Shown one piece after another: positions 1-11,427 of a stretch of DNA of 64,000 nt; positions within the stretch are counted from its first letter, which is position 1; each line of letters opens with the position of its first letter. The translations under genes were made by a program, and so were the position numbers. The DNA is from Thozetella sp. PMI_491. Lineage: Eukaryota; Ascomycota; Sordariomycetes; Chaetosphaeriales; Chaetosphaeriaceae. The notes below the pieces were generated by a model that saw nothing but the letters and a program-made list of their open reading frames with translations, searched no databases and had not been told where the DNA came from. The stretch covers positions 399,311-463,310 of the forward strand of contig MU270026.1 of assembly GCA_021432635.1 (NCBI GenBank), in the 5' to 3' direction.

Positions 1-960
1 CAGCGACATGTCGACGGAGAGAACTAGAACCGCCCGGTCAGGCTAGCTTGGACTAGGCCTCGCCGCTGGGGTGCGTGGGAATTTGTGATTATTATGAGCG
101 AGGTGTTTGGGGTTTATTCCGGCCACGGTCGGCTTTGGGAGGACTTTTGGAACGGCCGGGGAACGGTTTCCTTCGGCAATACCTTGGAATCGAGTATGCG
201 TGATGGGTAACGGCCGCATAAGGATAGTATCGCGGAGGACAATCTGCATTATATTGAGAGAAGACGAGACGAGGCCCCCGGAATGGGGAGCTAGAGCGCC
301 TGGCATCTGTACTATATGATACTCTCGTGCTGCATAGTTACGGTACTGACGTATTCTTTATGCCCAATCCTGAAGCAATAAGCAGCTACGGGCGCAAGTG
401 GTGAAGCAAGTGGCTAGAACATTGTCCGGGAACCACCCAAACTAAGGCCGATAGTTTCCGGCACTAGGATTGGCTAAATTATTAGTAAGGTATACAGTGC
501 GTACTCCTCGCGCAAAGTCTTCTTCCTTTCCTCGCGCAAGCTTAATGCCGAGCTACGCATGGGTGCGAATCAGGACACTCAAAGCAACTTTATTTGATCG
601 AGTACTTTTACTGGTTTTGTTTTTATTTTTTTATACTCATCAACCTCTATTCTCTTTCACACTGTTGGCTTGGAGCACTGTCGTCATACCATCGGATTTT
701 AATTGGCTATATTGCGGATGCTGCGGCTAGGAGGAGTGATTAGTGATCGCGATCCTCGGGCCGCGACCCAAAGCCAGTCCCCTTAGTAGAGGCCACAAGT
801 AAATACTAGAAGGGAGCCGAAGTATCAATAATCAGAAATGGATCGTGGAAGTATATAATGAGCGCGATGGTAGATATCATTAATATCAAGTTGGTTTCTC
901 AGATCAGATCCCCTGCATCCATACCTATTACCTCTGCCTTCACCTCCTAACTATACAATC
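1..960. other. Intergenic DNA, no gene recognised
   Basis: No reading frame here has family motifs or plausible exon structure; the longest open stretches are under 90 codons on either strand and look like chance. The last 100 bases, pyrimidine-rich and ending in a run before the ATG at 961, are the likely promoter and 5' leader of the NmrA-like gene. Confidence 0.5.
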
Positions 961-2052
961 ATGGATTCCACTCGTCTCATTGCCGTTATCGGAGGTACCG
1001 GTGCTCAAGGAATTCCCGTAATCCGGGACCTCGTTCAGTCCGGTAAATACAAAGTGCGAGCCCTCACTCGCGACGCGTCCAGCCCGAGGTTCCAAGAGCT
1101 ACAGTCATACGGTCCGGTAGAACCGATAATCGGCACCTTTGCTTCGGATGATGACCTACGCGCCACGTTTCGAGGAGCATGGGGCGCCTTCGTGAATATC
1201 GACGGCTTCAACAGCGGGGAGAAGACCGAGATGTATTGGGCGATCCGCTCCTACGAGCTGGCACTGGAAGAGGGGGTTAGCATGTTTGTATACGGGAACC
1301 TCGATTACGTCTACAAGAAGAGCGGCTTCAAGCCCGAGTTCCGCTCTGGTCATTATGATGGCAAGGGGCGAATTGGGGAATGGGTCCTGTTCCAGAACCA
1401 GACCAATTCAGAGCGGATGAAGACCGCGGTCTTCACCACTGGCCCCTATCTGGAGATGGCCATCGCAGCCGGCGCTGCGATGACACCAACGGTCGAAGAT
1501 GGCATCGTGACCTGGCGACTCCCCTTGGGCGATGGCGCAGTGGCGCATGTTGCTCTGGAAGACTGTGGATACTACGTCAAGTGGCTATTCGACCACCCCG
1601 AGCGCGCCAACGGCCTCGATCTCGAGGTTGCAATCGCCCATCTAACATATCACGAGATCGCCTCCGCGTTCGAGAAAGTCACTGGCCACAAGGCTCAGTT
1701 CATCAACCGGACCTTCGACGAACACTTTGGCCCCATGGGCCCCATGGGAGAGAAACCAGCTGGGTACAATGCGGATCCAAAGGACCCCGCGACAATGAGT
1801 TTGCGCAAGAATTTTGAAGGCTTCTGGACCATGTGGCAGCACTCCGGTGGCAACACGGGTGTGATCAAGCGCGACTATGCACTCCTGGACGAAATCCACC
1901 CAAACAGAATCCGGTCGGCTGAGGACTGGTTCAGGCACGAGGAGCAGAGGGGAATAGCCAAGGGGCTCGGCAGCTTGTGGGACAGGGTGCAGCCTGCAAA
2001 CCAAAAGCCGATTCTGAAGCTTGCTGAGGACAAGAGACAGGGGCGACTCTAA
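961..2052 (+). CDS. NmrA-like NAD(P)-binding Rossmann-fold protein
   Basis: A single uninterrupted frame of 363 residues. The N-terminus reads IAVIGGTGAQGIPVIRDL, the glycine-rich GGTGxQG dinucleotide-binding loop of the NmrA/isoflavone-reductase branch of atypical short-chain dehydrogenases. A basic ALTRDxSS segment follows at the end of beta-2, where NADP-preferring members hold their phosphate-contacting arginine. The central region continues the usual NmrA pattern. Length agrees with the family's usual 300-360 residues. Some NmrA-like proteins are redox sensors or regulators (NmrA controls the GATA factor AreA) and others are reductases in secondary metabolism; the sequence does not decide between these. 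I see no signal peptide, so it is probably cytosolic. The start is the first ATG, preceded by a pyrimidine-rich leader. The gene stands alone, 1.5 kb before the next. Confidence 0.9.
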   Translation: MDSTRLIAVIGGTGAQGIPVIRDLVQSGKYKVRALTRDASSPRFQELQSYGPVEPIIGTFASDDDLRATFRGAWGAFVNIDGFNSGEKTEMYWAIRSYELALEEGVSMFVYGNLDYVYKKSGFKPEFRSGHYDGKGRIGEWVLFQNQTNSERMKTAVFTTGPYLEMAIAAGAAMTPTVEDGIVTWRLPLGDGAVAHVALEDCGYYVKWLFDHPERANGLDLEVAIAHLTYHEIASAFEKVTGHKAQFINRTFDEHFGPMGPMGEKPAGYNADPKDPATMSLRKNFEGFWTMWQHSGGNTGVIKRDYALLDEIHPNRIRSAEDWFRHEEQRGIAKGLGSLWDRVQPANQKPILKLAEDKRQGRL

Positions 2053-3552
2053 TATTTCTTTCTTGGACAGAACTCGGCTCTAGCCACAGTTGGTGGAGGA
2101 CTGAGAACGGCAAACGAGCAGGCCGGACTGCGTTTAGATATGCCATGGTGACGGACCGCGGGTAATGATTGATGTACAACTTAGTTCCCTAAATCAAACG
2201 TCCAAATAATTAGAAAGACTCACCTGGAGCCGTGGCGGTGAGATATAATGCCGGATAGAAGCTAGATATCCCTATATTATGTATATTGCTTTGCTTTCGG
2301 GGTTATATCTATTTATAGTCTCAAGCGGATGTCGCAAAGTACGAAGAGTGACATCCAATAATGCATTTGATGGCTCGTCTGGGAATATTATGACGAATAG
2401 GAAGTATTGGTGGGAGCCGGAAGATCTAGGTAGGTAGCACAAAAGAAATTTGACCAGAGACCGCCGTTCTGCTCTCCCGGAAAGTTGAAAGCCTCCCGTC
2501 ACACGCCTCCATCTACTTTTGCAACCTTCCCATGGCTTACCTTGAGTGATTCTGCCCACGGACGCCAGACGCGAACCGGGCATCCTGGATCTACGCGAAG
2601 GTGGTGACCGATATGTTTAACAAAAAAAGGGGTCGCAGTCTCCAGTCTAATGGAGTTGATACTGTTCTTAGGTATGGTACTTTTACCACACCTTCACTCT
2701 ATACCTAAACCGCTGGCACAGCTCTGTCACAGCGCTTAGGACATCGGCGCTATAATAAAGTGGGTTGCTGTAGAGAGGTGTGTAGCCAGCATAACGAAGT
2801 GATGATGGCATTACGAAGATCTTCAACGATGCAGTCTTACAGCTGTCAGCTGCACGATGCCTCGGCGCGCCAACTAGCTCTTCTTGATTCCGTCGAGAGT
2901 GCGGCGACACTGGAGGGGTGTTTATTTAGCTTCGATTGCTTGCGAAAGTCAAGGGAAAGCCCGTGCTGGAGCGTGAATAACCCGTCGGCGGGAGATGACG
3001 CTTTGCCCCGCGAGTCAGTGCCTGAGGCTCAGCCAATTTTACCATCGACAGGGGGAACAAAGAGGGGTCGGCTCCGTGATCCCCTTGCCCAGCCGTTTAA
3101 TGCCCACGATGCGTGGCATAATACTCTTTACCCCAAGTTTCGCTCGAAAGGCGGTTCGGACTAGTACTGTCCACCTGTTCCCCGCCCCCGCAAAAATCAT
3201 CTCAACAACGGCGGTCATGAGGACGTGACTTGCCGGACGGTAGGCGCGCGAATAGCATTGGTGGAACAACCGCATGGGGTAGCACCCATCACGTTGACAA
3301 GCACGGAGCACAGTTCCGGGGCCGGATCTACAATGTAACCCTGGACGGGCATCCCTGGCTCTAGCGACCGAGGCTACGACTATACGAAGTAAGTACCTTA
3401 GAGGCAATAATACTAAGTCTGTGGATACCATCGCCGCACAGCCCGAACATCTCAGCACGTGCTGCTGGGTCGGGCGGGGATAAAATGAGCAGCATGTCTC
3501 TGCCATCTGACTCGGCGCTGCCACGCCCCGTATCCAGCGCCCTGCGCCCACG
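2053..3552. other. Intergenic DNA, no gene recognised
   Basis: Only short frames without family motifs. The region around 2250-2450 is AT-rich. The 200 bases before 3553 presumably hold the promoter of the GH30 gene. Nothing else could be assigned. Confidence 0.5.
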
Positions 3553-5004
3553 ATGCATCACCAAAGACTTCTTGCGCTAGCGCTGGCTTGTGCCGGCGTC
3601 CCGTTTGCGGCGGCGGACAAGACCACCACCATCGATGCCAAGTCGAATTGGGGGACCTGGGAAGGTTGGGGCACGTCCCTAGCCTGGTGGGCAGCCGCTT
3701 TTGGTAACCGGGATGACCTCGCGGACATCTTCTTTAGCTTGAGCACCACCAAATTCGGCTCCCAGTCGCTGCCGGGCCTGGGCCTCAACATCGTGCGCTA
3801 CAATGCCGGCGCCTGTAGTTGGAACAGCATCAATGGGACCACCATGGTAGTATCGCCGAAGATGATTACCTCCCGGCAGATGGAGGGCTACTGGCTCGAC
3901 TGGGCTAGCACCGACCCAGCGTCTAGCAGCTGGAACTGGTACGTCGATTCGAACCAGCGCAACATGCTCTGGAAGGCGCGTGACCGCGGCGCCAACATCT
4001 TCGAGCTGTTCTCCAACTCACCCATGTGGTGGATGTGCTATAACCACAATCCCTCCGGGTCCGACAGCGGCTCTAGCGACAACCTGCAGTCTTGGAACTA
4101 CGACCAGCACGCCGTCTACCTCGCTACCATTGCGGCGTACGCCAAGGCGAACTGGGGTTTCAGCTTCACGTCGGTCGAGCCGTTCAACGAGCCATCGTCG
4201 AACTGGTGGAACGGCCAGTCCGGCACACAGGAGGGCTGCTATTTCGCCATCTCGACCCAGCAGGCCGTGCTCGGCTACCTCCGGACGGAGCTGAACAACC
4301 GCGGCTTGTCCAGCACCATCATCGCGGCGTCGGACGAGACCAGCTACGATCTCGCCGTGTCCACATTCAAGTCCCTCGGCTCGGACGCCCTGAGCAAGGT
4401 CGGCCGAATCAATGTTCACGGGTATGAGTACGGCAGTGGCTCGCGTGACGGCCTCCAAAGCCTCGCGGCCGGCGCGGGCAAGAAGCTGTGGAACAGCGAA
4501 TACGGCGAGAGCGACGCCACGGGCACACGGCTCGTCAGCAACCTTGTCTTGGACTTCCGCTGGCTGAAACCGACCGCGTGGGTATATTGGCAAGTGCTGG
4601 ACGGTGGTGGCTGGGGCCTGATCGACGCAGACAACGACGCGCTCACGGTGGGCAGCGCCAATCAAAAGTACTTTGCGTTGGCGCAGTACACGCGCCACAT
4701 CCGGCCGGGCATGGTGATCCTCGACGGCGGCGGCGATTACACGGTCGCGGCGTACGACGCTTCGAGCAAGAAGCTAGTCATCGTGGCGGTGAACTGGGGC
4801 GACAATCAGTACATCAACTTTGACCTCTCTAAGTTCACCACGCCTGGCGTGAACGGCGCGCTCGTGAAGCGGTGGAGGACGCAGCTCACCAGCGGAGACC
4901 AGTATGTCGCGTACAGCGATACATACATCAATGGGACCAAGTTCTGGTCTTACTTTGTGACCAACACCGTCCAAACCTTCGAGGTAGAGAATGTGGTTCT
5001 GTAG
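3553..5004 (+). CDS. Secreted GH30 glycoside hydrolase, endo-beta-1,6-galactanase type
   Basis: One exon, 483 residues, beginning with a signal peptide (HHQRLLALALACAGVPFAAA, cleavage near residue 21). The rest is a (beta/alpha)8 barrel plus a C-terminal beta domain of the GH30 kind. Near the mature N-terminus is WGTWEGWGTSLAWWA, the conserved opening of fungal endo-beta-1,6-galactanases. SVEPFNEPSSNWW supplies the acid/base glutamate (E213) and LWNSEYGES the nucleophile (E316), about 100 residues apart as in clan GH-A. These enzymes cut beta-1,6-galactan side chains of plant arabinogalactan proteins; a related beta-1,6-glucanase activity on fungal walls cannot be excluded from sequence. Length matches the usual 470-490. 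It acts outside the cell. Together with the GH128 gene 2 kb downstream it makes a small pair of secreted polysaccharide-degrading enzymes. Confidence 0.9.
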   Translation: MHHQRLLALALACAGVPFAAADKTTTIDAKSNWGTWEGWGTSLAWWAAAFGNRDDLADIFFSLSTTKFGSQSLPGLGLNIVRYNAGACSWNSINGTTMVVSPKMITSRQMEGYWLDWASTDPASSSWNWYVDSNQRNMLWKARDRGANIFELFSNSPMWWMCYNHNPSGSDSGSSDNLQSWNYDQHAVYLATIAAYAKANWGFSFTSVEPFNEPSSNWWNGQSGTQEGCYFAISTQQAVLGYLRTELNNRGLSSTIIAASDETSYDLAVSTFKSLGSDALSKVGRINVHGYEYGSGSRDGLQSLAAGAGKKLWNSEYGESDATGTRLVSNLVLDFRWLKPTAWVYWQVLDGGGWGLIDADNDALTVGSANQKYFALAQYTRHIRPGMVILDGGGDYTVAAYDASSKKLVIVAVNWGDNQYINFDLSKFTTPGVNGALVKRWRTQLTSGDQYVAYSDTYINGTKFWSYFVTNTVQTFEVENVVL

Positions 5005-5429
5005 TAGGCTGCGGTGGAAATTCACGCTTCTGGATATATAGTTACCTTACCTTATCTTACCATTTTTGCCTCGCTTGCCGCTTGATCTACTCGCCGGATC
5101 TCGTAAATGTGCATTGCGTATATACCTCTCCGCGACAAGCTCTCCAAGCAAGGGACTTGTTGCAAGCTGATGTGTAATCGCGCTTCCGCCGCAGCTACGG
5201 TGCTACGTTGCGCTATAGCTAGCGCCACGCAAGGCATGGCGTCAGCAATCGGGGATGTTCCTAATACGTCCCTGCAGGAAACATCAGCAGCTTACACGGC
5301 CACGAAAACCAGGACTACACAATACAGTACTAATCAGGTCTTCTAGCCATCCCGCGCAGGGATTTACCACATTACTTGGCGACATACGGCATCATCGTGG
5401 GAATACAAAAAAGAGACCAAGAGGACAAA

Positions 5430-6170
5430 ATGTCTGCCGTTCAGCTTCGTCTTGGACACCAGGACGATATTCCGTCCATCATAGATGTTCATCTGCTAGC
5501 ATTTGGCACATCTGGTGCATTCTTTCCCGACGCAGCTACCAGGGAAGCGGACACGCGCGCGTGGCTTACGACAAATATAAGCGCGACCTTCTCTGACCCG
5601 GGGCGGTTCTACGTTATCGCTGTCGCGAGCGGTCCCGATGGCACCGAGTCTATCGCGGGCTTTGCCGAGTGGGTTGCGCCTGGGGGTGCGGACCCGGATA
5701 CGCCCTCCGAGATACGGAAGGCCAAGGCGGAGCTTCGGAGGAAGAACTGGCCGGCCGGCTTCGACCGCGCAGCCATGACTGAGTACGGCCAAACCCTCGG
5801 ACCAGCACTGAAAGCTTCGCTCGAGAAGCTTGGCCTGCCGCCTGGACAAGATGGGCAAATGTGGGGTATGTAGGCTGCGTAGTGAGGCGCAAAACCCATT
5901 GCTCTTGGCCGCTCACCAGCATTTCTAGACCTCAACTCCCTCGCTGTTCATCCCAACCATCAGAGGAAGGGTATTGGTAGAAGGCTTACGCAGTGGGGGA
6001 TTGATAGAGCTGCGAGTGACGGGAAGGATGTGCTCATCGTTGCCCGGACTGAAGGTGCGCCACTGTATAGGAGCATGGGGCTCGAGATGTTTGGCGAAGC
6101 TAAGGTGTTTGACGGCGAGTATCAGGAGAGGAAGGAGTTTTATATACTGAGGCATGGCTCTAGGGGTTGA
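5430..6170 (+). CDS. GNAT-family N-acetyltransferase
   Basis: Two exons, 5430-5865 and 5929-6170, separated by a 63-base intron (GTATGT...TTTCTAG, branch-like CTCAC), giving 225 residues. Exon 1 starts MSAVQLRLGHQDDIPSI, the usual beta-1/alpha-1 of a GNAT fold. Exon 2 opens with LNSLAVHPNHQRKGIGRRL, which is motif A with the Q/R-x-x-G-x-G/A loop that binds the pyrophosphate of acetyl-CoA; LYRSMGLEMFGE follows as motif B. The second-exon frame is what makes this a complete GNAT; without splicing the protein stops before motif A. An upstream in-frame ATG at 5376 is possible but lacks homology-like sequence, so 5430 is preferred. Substrate is unknown; related fungal proteins are broad small-molecule or drug acetyltransferases. 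Probably cytosolic. Confidence 0.85.
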
Positions 6171-7056
6171 GGGATACTACGGCAGTATCGCCATGGGAGA
6201 TAGATTGGGCGTTGTTTCTGCTTTGTGCGCATTTTGCTCTCCAGAACCCATGCCCGTGGTTTCTCCTCTGTATCGTCTCTGCTCCATCACTGAACGTTGA
6301 CCTGTGGCTTAGAAGTTATTCTTGAGCAATGGTCCGGTTTTAATAAAATGGACTATAGTACGTATATCTACGAGCTTATGTTCTGAGAGAATATCCATCA
6401 CTGCTTGGGCCGTAGACGTTTCAAGCGGTGCCTGTTCTATTGCCCCACCTTTGGCCTTGGGCGTCGGAACCTGACATTCCCAAGGTTCGCACCCCGCAGA
6501 GGATAGAAGCCCTCGGAACGATGAAGTTGCACTCCGTATTTCCTCTACAATAACGATTGTCTGCCACCAAAACGGTCGAGAAAACTCGCTCCATATCTGA
6601 GTCTGTACCCAGCGCAATATCTAGGCGATCATATCCCCGACCTGAGAGTTGTGGTTATTGCAGTCGGCTTGTTATCGATCGCCGCCTGAGAGAACCGGGA
6701 AGCTGGAAAAAAGTGGGCCTACAAGGCTCGCTTAGAGCGCCGAGCAAGCCGAGCTCGAGGAATGGCAATGGCGTCGCATGCCTCGTTACGTCATTCTAAC
6801 AACAATTCCGGGGAGTCAGCCCAGGGAGAGTGGTATGCCCAACAGCCACTTCCAAGGAAAGCTGCATGCCCAGAAAATCGTTCTTGCGCTTGTGTCATCG
6901 TAGATCGGTGCGCCCTCAGCGTCCATAAGGCGCTGAGCATATCCCAAGTACCATGGAGAAGAGGTAGCTTTTGGAGTAGCACCCGGTGCTCGGCATCTCC
7001 CACGCTTTGCATCGAGGACGACCTAGACACCTCGATTTCCTTATGGATCGAAGAAA
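6171..7056. other. Intergenic DNA, no gene recognised
   Basis: A long + frame crossing 6762-7571 has low-complexity composition and runs into the GH128 gene in another frame, so it is treated as chance. Otherwise nothing beyond the presumed promoter of the GH128 gene. Confidence 0.5.
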
Positions 7057-8028
7057 ATGAACAAGATACACACGAAGACACTATTCTCGGCTCTCCTGCT
7101 GGCCCTTTGGAGCCCAGTGGGCGCGCAATCGGGCAATCTCACTTCAAAACGTGGCTTCGGCTTCACGGCCGACTCGCAAAACGCCGACATCAATTTACTT
7201 CTTTCTGGCAAGTCTCCGCTAGACTGGTATTACACTTGGTCTCTGTACCCGGCCACAACGGTCAACGACACGCGCCCGTTTGTGCCCCTGATTCACGGGC
7301 TAGACGATGCATCGCAATCCGGGCTGGAGGACCTGCTAGACAAGCTCCCGAGTTCGTCCACTCACCTGCTCGCGTTCAACGAGCCCGACGAACAGGAGAA
7401 CTCGGGAGGGAGCGCTGTGTCCCCAGAGGATGCTGCCAAGTCGTACATAGACCACATCGTTCCCCTTCGCACCGCCGGCCGCCGATGGAACATCAGCCAT
7501 CCCGTCACTACCGGTTCCAGTCGGGGCCTCGACTGGCTGCGGCAGTTCAACGAATCCTGCTACGACATTGACTCGAAGCACGGCTGCCCCGCCGACTTCC
7601 TTGCCGTGCACTGGTACGGCAACTTTGACGGGCTCAAGGCGTGGGTGGAGACGCTGCGCGACTTCTATGGCAACTCGACCGCCACTGCGCATCTTCCCTT
7701 CTGGCTCACAGAGTTTGCGCTGCCCCAAGGTGACAGCGATGCCACGGCGGGCATGATGAATGAGAGCCTGGCGTACCTGGACGGGCTCGACTATATCGAC
7801 GCCTATGCCTGGTTCGGAGCGTTCCGTGCCGACAAGGCCAACGGTTTCGTGGGCGGCAACGTTGCCCTGTTCGACAGCAGCGGCAAGCTAACCGAGATTG
7901 GCGCCACCTATCTTGGTGGTACGGCAAACGGTTTCGCGCAGGGGATGGGCGGGAATGCAGCAGCTTCGGTGCGCGTCTCCGCCTGGACAATGGCCTTAGT
8001 TGGATTCGCCGTGCTGTTCTCTATGTAA
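7057..8028 (+). CDS. Secreted GH128-type (Asl1-like) beta-1,3-glucanase, probably GPI-anchored
   Basis: One exon, 323 residues. A signal peptide covers roughly residues 1-23 (LFSALLLALWSPVGA). The body carries the GH128 landmarks: KRGFGF near the mature start, WYYTWSLYP, LLAFNEPDEQ with the acid/base E109, FLAVHWYGNF, and PFWLTEFALP with the nucleophile E219, then AYAWFGAF. The family hydrolyses beta-1,3-glucan, and fungal members act in wall remodelling. The C-terminus has a small-residue stretch followed by a hydrophobic tail (SAWTMALVGFAVLFSM), which looks like a GPI-attachment signal, so the enzyme is probably tethered to the plasma membrane or wall. Length is slightly above the bare catalytic domain because of this tail. 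A T-run follows the stop at about 8050. Confidence 0.9.
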   Translation: MNKIHTKTLFSALLLALWSPVGAQSGNLTSKRGFGFTADSQNADINLLLSGKSPLDWYYTWSLYPATTVNDTRPFVPLIHGLDDASQSGLEDLLDKLPSSSTHLLAFNEPDEQENSGGSAVSPEDAAKSYIDHIVPLRTAGRRWNISHPVTTGSSRGLDWLRQFNESCYDIDSKHGCPADFLAVHWYGNFDGLKAWVETLRDFYGNSTATAHLPFWLTEFALPQGDSDATAGMMNESLAYLDGLDYIDAYAWFGAFRADKANGFVGGNVALFDSSGKLTEIGATYLGGTANGFAQGMGGNAAASVRVSAWTMALVGFAVLFSM

Positions 8029-9168
8029 TTCTGCACGATGCATGGTAACTTTTTTTTTTTTTGTTGTGACGATATCTCGGGCTGGATCCCGAATATGGGC
8101 GACTAGTTTCACAGTACTCTCATGATACCTTCTAGATTGTTCCTTGGATTTTTTTTTACACTGTCGGAAGTACTATAGGTGGTTGTGAAGGACGTCACGT
8201 AATCAAGACCCCATACAAACAGCATAGACAGGATATTAAGCCTTCTCCTCATGCAGTGTCTCTGGTTTGGCGAGAGTGTCGATCTAGGGGAAGTGCTCAA
8301 CGAAGTCCGACACGCTGACCAGTCCGCCTAGCCCAGACTGCGCGTATCCGTAAAGGGTGTATGCTGGAGAGATGACAAGGAGAATTCTGGCCAAACTTAG
8401 GTCCTCGCGGCGGGAACCACACAGGAAGGGCCAAATGATTTGGGAAGCTCGGCGTACATTCCACATGCCTTCCCAATATTGAAGCCGACATGTCTGGTAT
8501 ATAAACAGATGGGATGTACAAGGAAACCTCACATCACTTTGAGGTTTTGATAACCAAAGTTGGTCAAGACCCACCTAAACTTGCCTTGTGGTAGGAAAGG
8601 TGAGAATCTCGGCGTAGGGGCTTAACTCGACGCTAGTCGGTATAGCGAAACCTGGGGAGGCGGCGTAGCGCTTTCGCCGCTAGGAGGTTACCCCAGATTC
8701 TCCACACTGTCAATGTCATGGCCGCTGGCTCTGACCACAGATCAGACCACCTGTTGCGAGCTTTACGAGCAGATGGCCACAGCTGCCCAGCTTTCGATCT
8801 CTGTACGGCTACGTACACCAAGATCGTGGACAGCAGAGGAGCTATGGGCGCCTAGAGGCCCCAGCTCCCTGGATATACCCCTGATCAGAGCTGGGGAGCA
8901 GCTTCGCTGCTTCCTCGTCCCTGATCTCCATCTTAGAGTCTTCTAGTCAACCACCAGAGTATGGTCAACCAGTCTCGTACTGCGCCAGTGATCCTCGCCG
9001 TGACAGTCAGACACGAATGGAGATCGCCTCTGTGAAAGTATGGAGACACAAAAGGCGTCGGAGGAGAAGGCCATGTCGAAGCTAGCTAGAGTCACATTAC
9101 AGGCTAGCTCTTGCAGCCATGCCCCGCAGCAAGGCCAGCTTTGATATTGAGTGTGAAGCGCTTCGAGC
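8029..9168. other. Intergenic DNA, no gene recognised
   Basis: Contains a run of T at about 8050 just after the GH128 stop and scattered short frames without motifs. Part of the right side may be the 3' flank of the decayed transcription-factor gene on the minus strand. Confidence 0.45.
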
Positions 9169-10622
9169 TCAAGGGCCAGGACTCCAGAATAACCCCCCGT
9201 CCAGTCCAGCCCAGTCTTCTGGGTAGATATAATTGAGCGAGTCCGGCATGACAGAGTCCAGACCACCGAGCATAGGTGCCTCCACCACGTCTGGCGACCG
9301 ATTGTTGTCCTCTTGGCCATGCTCTTGTCCTTGGGCACGGTTAGAGGGGCTCTTGATATACGGTTGCACCGGTTGCAGGGACGCAATTAGTGATTGGAGC
9401 GTGGCCACTGCGTCGGATAGCGAGTGTAGGTAGAATACATGCTGTTTGCTGTTGCCCGTGCCTCGTCCCATTTCTTGCTCGATGCGTTGATTCAGCGTAG
9501 TGACGACGCTCTTGAGAGCATCCACAATCGGTTGCGAAGAGGGGCTACCGCTGTAGCTGTTCGCCGTAGAGAGAGAAATGTAATGCTGGTACAAATGCAT
9601 CAAGGTACTCTGAGAGATCATATGGGGTCCTGTGGGGCACATGAAGCGCAGTGGCGGCGGCACCGGATAAGTGGCTAGACATCCCAGCATGGTAGCATTT
9701 GCTTGCGCGCAGGTCTGGAAGCAAATGGCAAATTCCGGGGTAGTCAGGGCAAACGTGAGACCAGGGCGGTATAGAAATACGCACACCATGTTGGCAAGCA
9801 GCCTCAGCCAAAACAGAATCAGCTCGTTTCCCTCGTCCTCGAACGTTGCGCCGGATCCCCGCACAGGCTGCCCGATCTCCAAGGGAACCACGACCTTGCA
9901 GCTATTGAAGGCATGGTTCCATGCTTAGAGATCCTTGCCTCGCCTCGCAATCTTCTCGGCCCCGCCATGTCGCTCGTTTGTCATGTATAGTAGTCGTAAG
10001 ACTGCCGAAAGGATTTTCATGAGATTGACGTAGTGGTTGAAGAAAAAGACGGGTGTTACTTCGCCTGGGAGAGGATAGCTGAGCTCGCTCGAGCTGATAG
10101 CCTCGATGGTACAGTCCAAGGGCATGTCGTTATCTATATTGGCATCGTTGACTAGCGTGGGGAGCCCAAGCGCTGCCGCTGCGATCCTAAGCAAGTTCTA
10201 GCCGGCCTCCTATCAACACAGTACTGCTCGGATCCCAAAGGATAGACTGCGTACTTGTCAAAGCTATAGATCCACCACCATACACGCTTACGATATTCGT
10301 TTCTGCGGCAGTAATCTTGAACCTTTTCGAGTGTCGGTGGAGGCCTAGCGACGGTTCCGTCCTGACAAGCACGCCACTAAGCTCCGGCAGCCGAGGTACT
10401 TGTCCGGTAAGTTGGAGATGGAAAGCGAGCAAGGATAGTGCTTGCAGGCTTTTGAGCGTTCCTTGGGAGAATAGGAGTGGGTGCAGCCGACAGGCTATGG
10501 AGATGTAGCTCACGCCTTCGCCGGAGGAGTCGGGATTGAGTTGGTTGACGGCGCATAATTACTGCCAACAGGGTTGCAATAGTGGCATAATCCACACCAG
10601 TCGGTATTGGATTGCTCTGCAA
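9169..10622 (-). pseudogene. Decayed fungal-specific transcription factor (MHR domain), no DNA-binding domain
   Basis: The minus strand encodes the middle homology region of a Zn2Cys6-type regulator, in pieces. DYATIATLLAVIM (from 10622) passes by a frameshift into YISIACRLHPLLF...LKSLQALSLLAFHL and SLGLHRHSKRF. A second one-base shift near 10300 is needed to reach EYRKRVWWWIYSFDK, the MHR signature. A normal 57-base intron (10198-10254, GTACGC...CTAG) joins this to NLLRIAAAALGLPTLVND and IDNDMPLD. Then the frame meets an in-frame TAA at 9925-9927, exactly where CAA would keep the frame, and resumes AWNHAFNSCKVVV to a plausible C-terminus at 9169. No Zn2Cys6 cluster is visible upstream to 10900. 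Two shifts, a nonsense codon and a missing DNA-binding domain argue for a pseudogene. Sequencing errors could explain single lesions but hardly all of them. Confidence 0.75.
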
Positions 10623-11427
10623 TGCCTAAGGCCGGTATATACTGTAGGAGACCCGTCGCACGTGGCGCTCACTCATAAAGCTCACCACAGAGAACCGATT
10701 ACTGTGACACACTTCGATGCTTGTCTTTTCGTGGCTCAAATCAGGCCCGGAATGTTCTCCAATCGATTGGTGCTTGCCCTCGGAGCTCCGACCTGCATCG
10801 GATTTAGGTCGATAGCCAGCCACTAGGCTTTAAATCGTCTGTTTCCTTCTTAGCTGCTAGCCTCACACGGCATCATACATATCAGCTTCTCCAAGTGTGT
10901 ACAGGGGGGATTAAGCCGTACGAACGGTAGGTTTTGCAAATCTAGCTGATACCATGGCCAATTATACCCCGCGCACGTGTCCACGTGCCAGCTCCGGGCC
11001 TTTTACAACACTTATTGCAGCATGCCCCGGGGCGCTTTAGTTGGCCTCTGCGTAGATACTCGGTGTCTCACTTTTGCCTAGTCGCTGCCGATGTTGCACT
11101 TCTCCGCCATGAACCTTGTCCCGCGGAAACAGAATATTTTCGGGCCAGAGATCAGCTGCGCTTCTAATACCGCCTCATCGCTGTACATTCGCGCCCATGT
11201 ATTCTTCCCTACATTGGCTACCGAGGTGTACTTCCAAGGAGCACCATTACCAAATGCAACGATGCCAAGTGCTGTAGAAACAAGCTTAAGGGGTTTAAAA
11301 CCTTAAATTCGCCCGTAGTCCCGGCACGACCAATAGGTCTGCATGCCAAGAAATCAAGCAGTCACCACACCCCAGCTTACTACCTATCCTCCGGCATTTT
11401 GCCTTGCACGTATAGCCTTGGCCCAGC
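10623..11427. other. Intergenic DNA upstream of phosphodiesterase gene
   Basis: No coding exon or zinc-cluster motif was found on either strand. The right half, including a pyrimidine-rich stretch before 11428, is the likely promoter of the phosphodiesterase gene. Confidence 0.5.

Noticed and set aside
3039-3551. 170-codon minus frame upstream of the GH30 gene
   Set aside because: No family signature, ends against the GH30 start, likely chance in promoter DNA.
4018-4698. 226-codon minus frame inside the GH30 gene
   Set aside because: Antisense shadow of a high-GC coding exon; no family pattern.
6762-7571. 269-codon + frame overlapping the GH128 gene
   Set aside because: Low-complexity, no motifs, and its right half is the GH128 sequence read in another frame.
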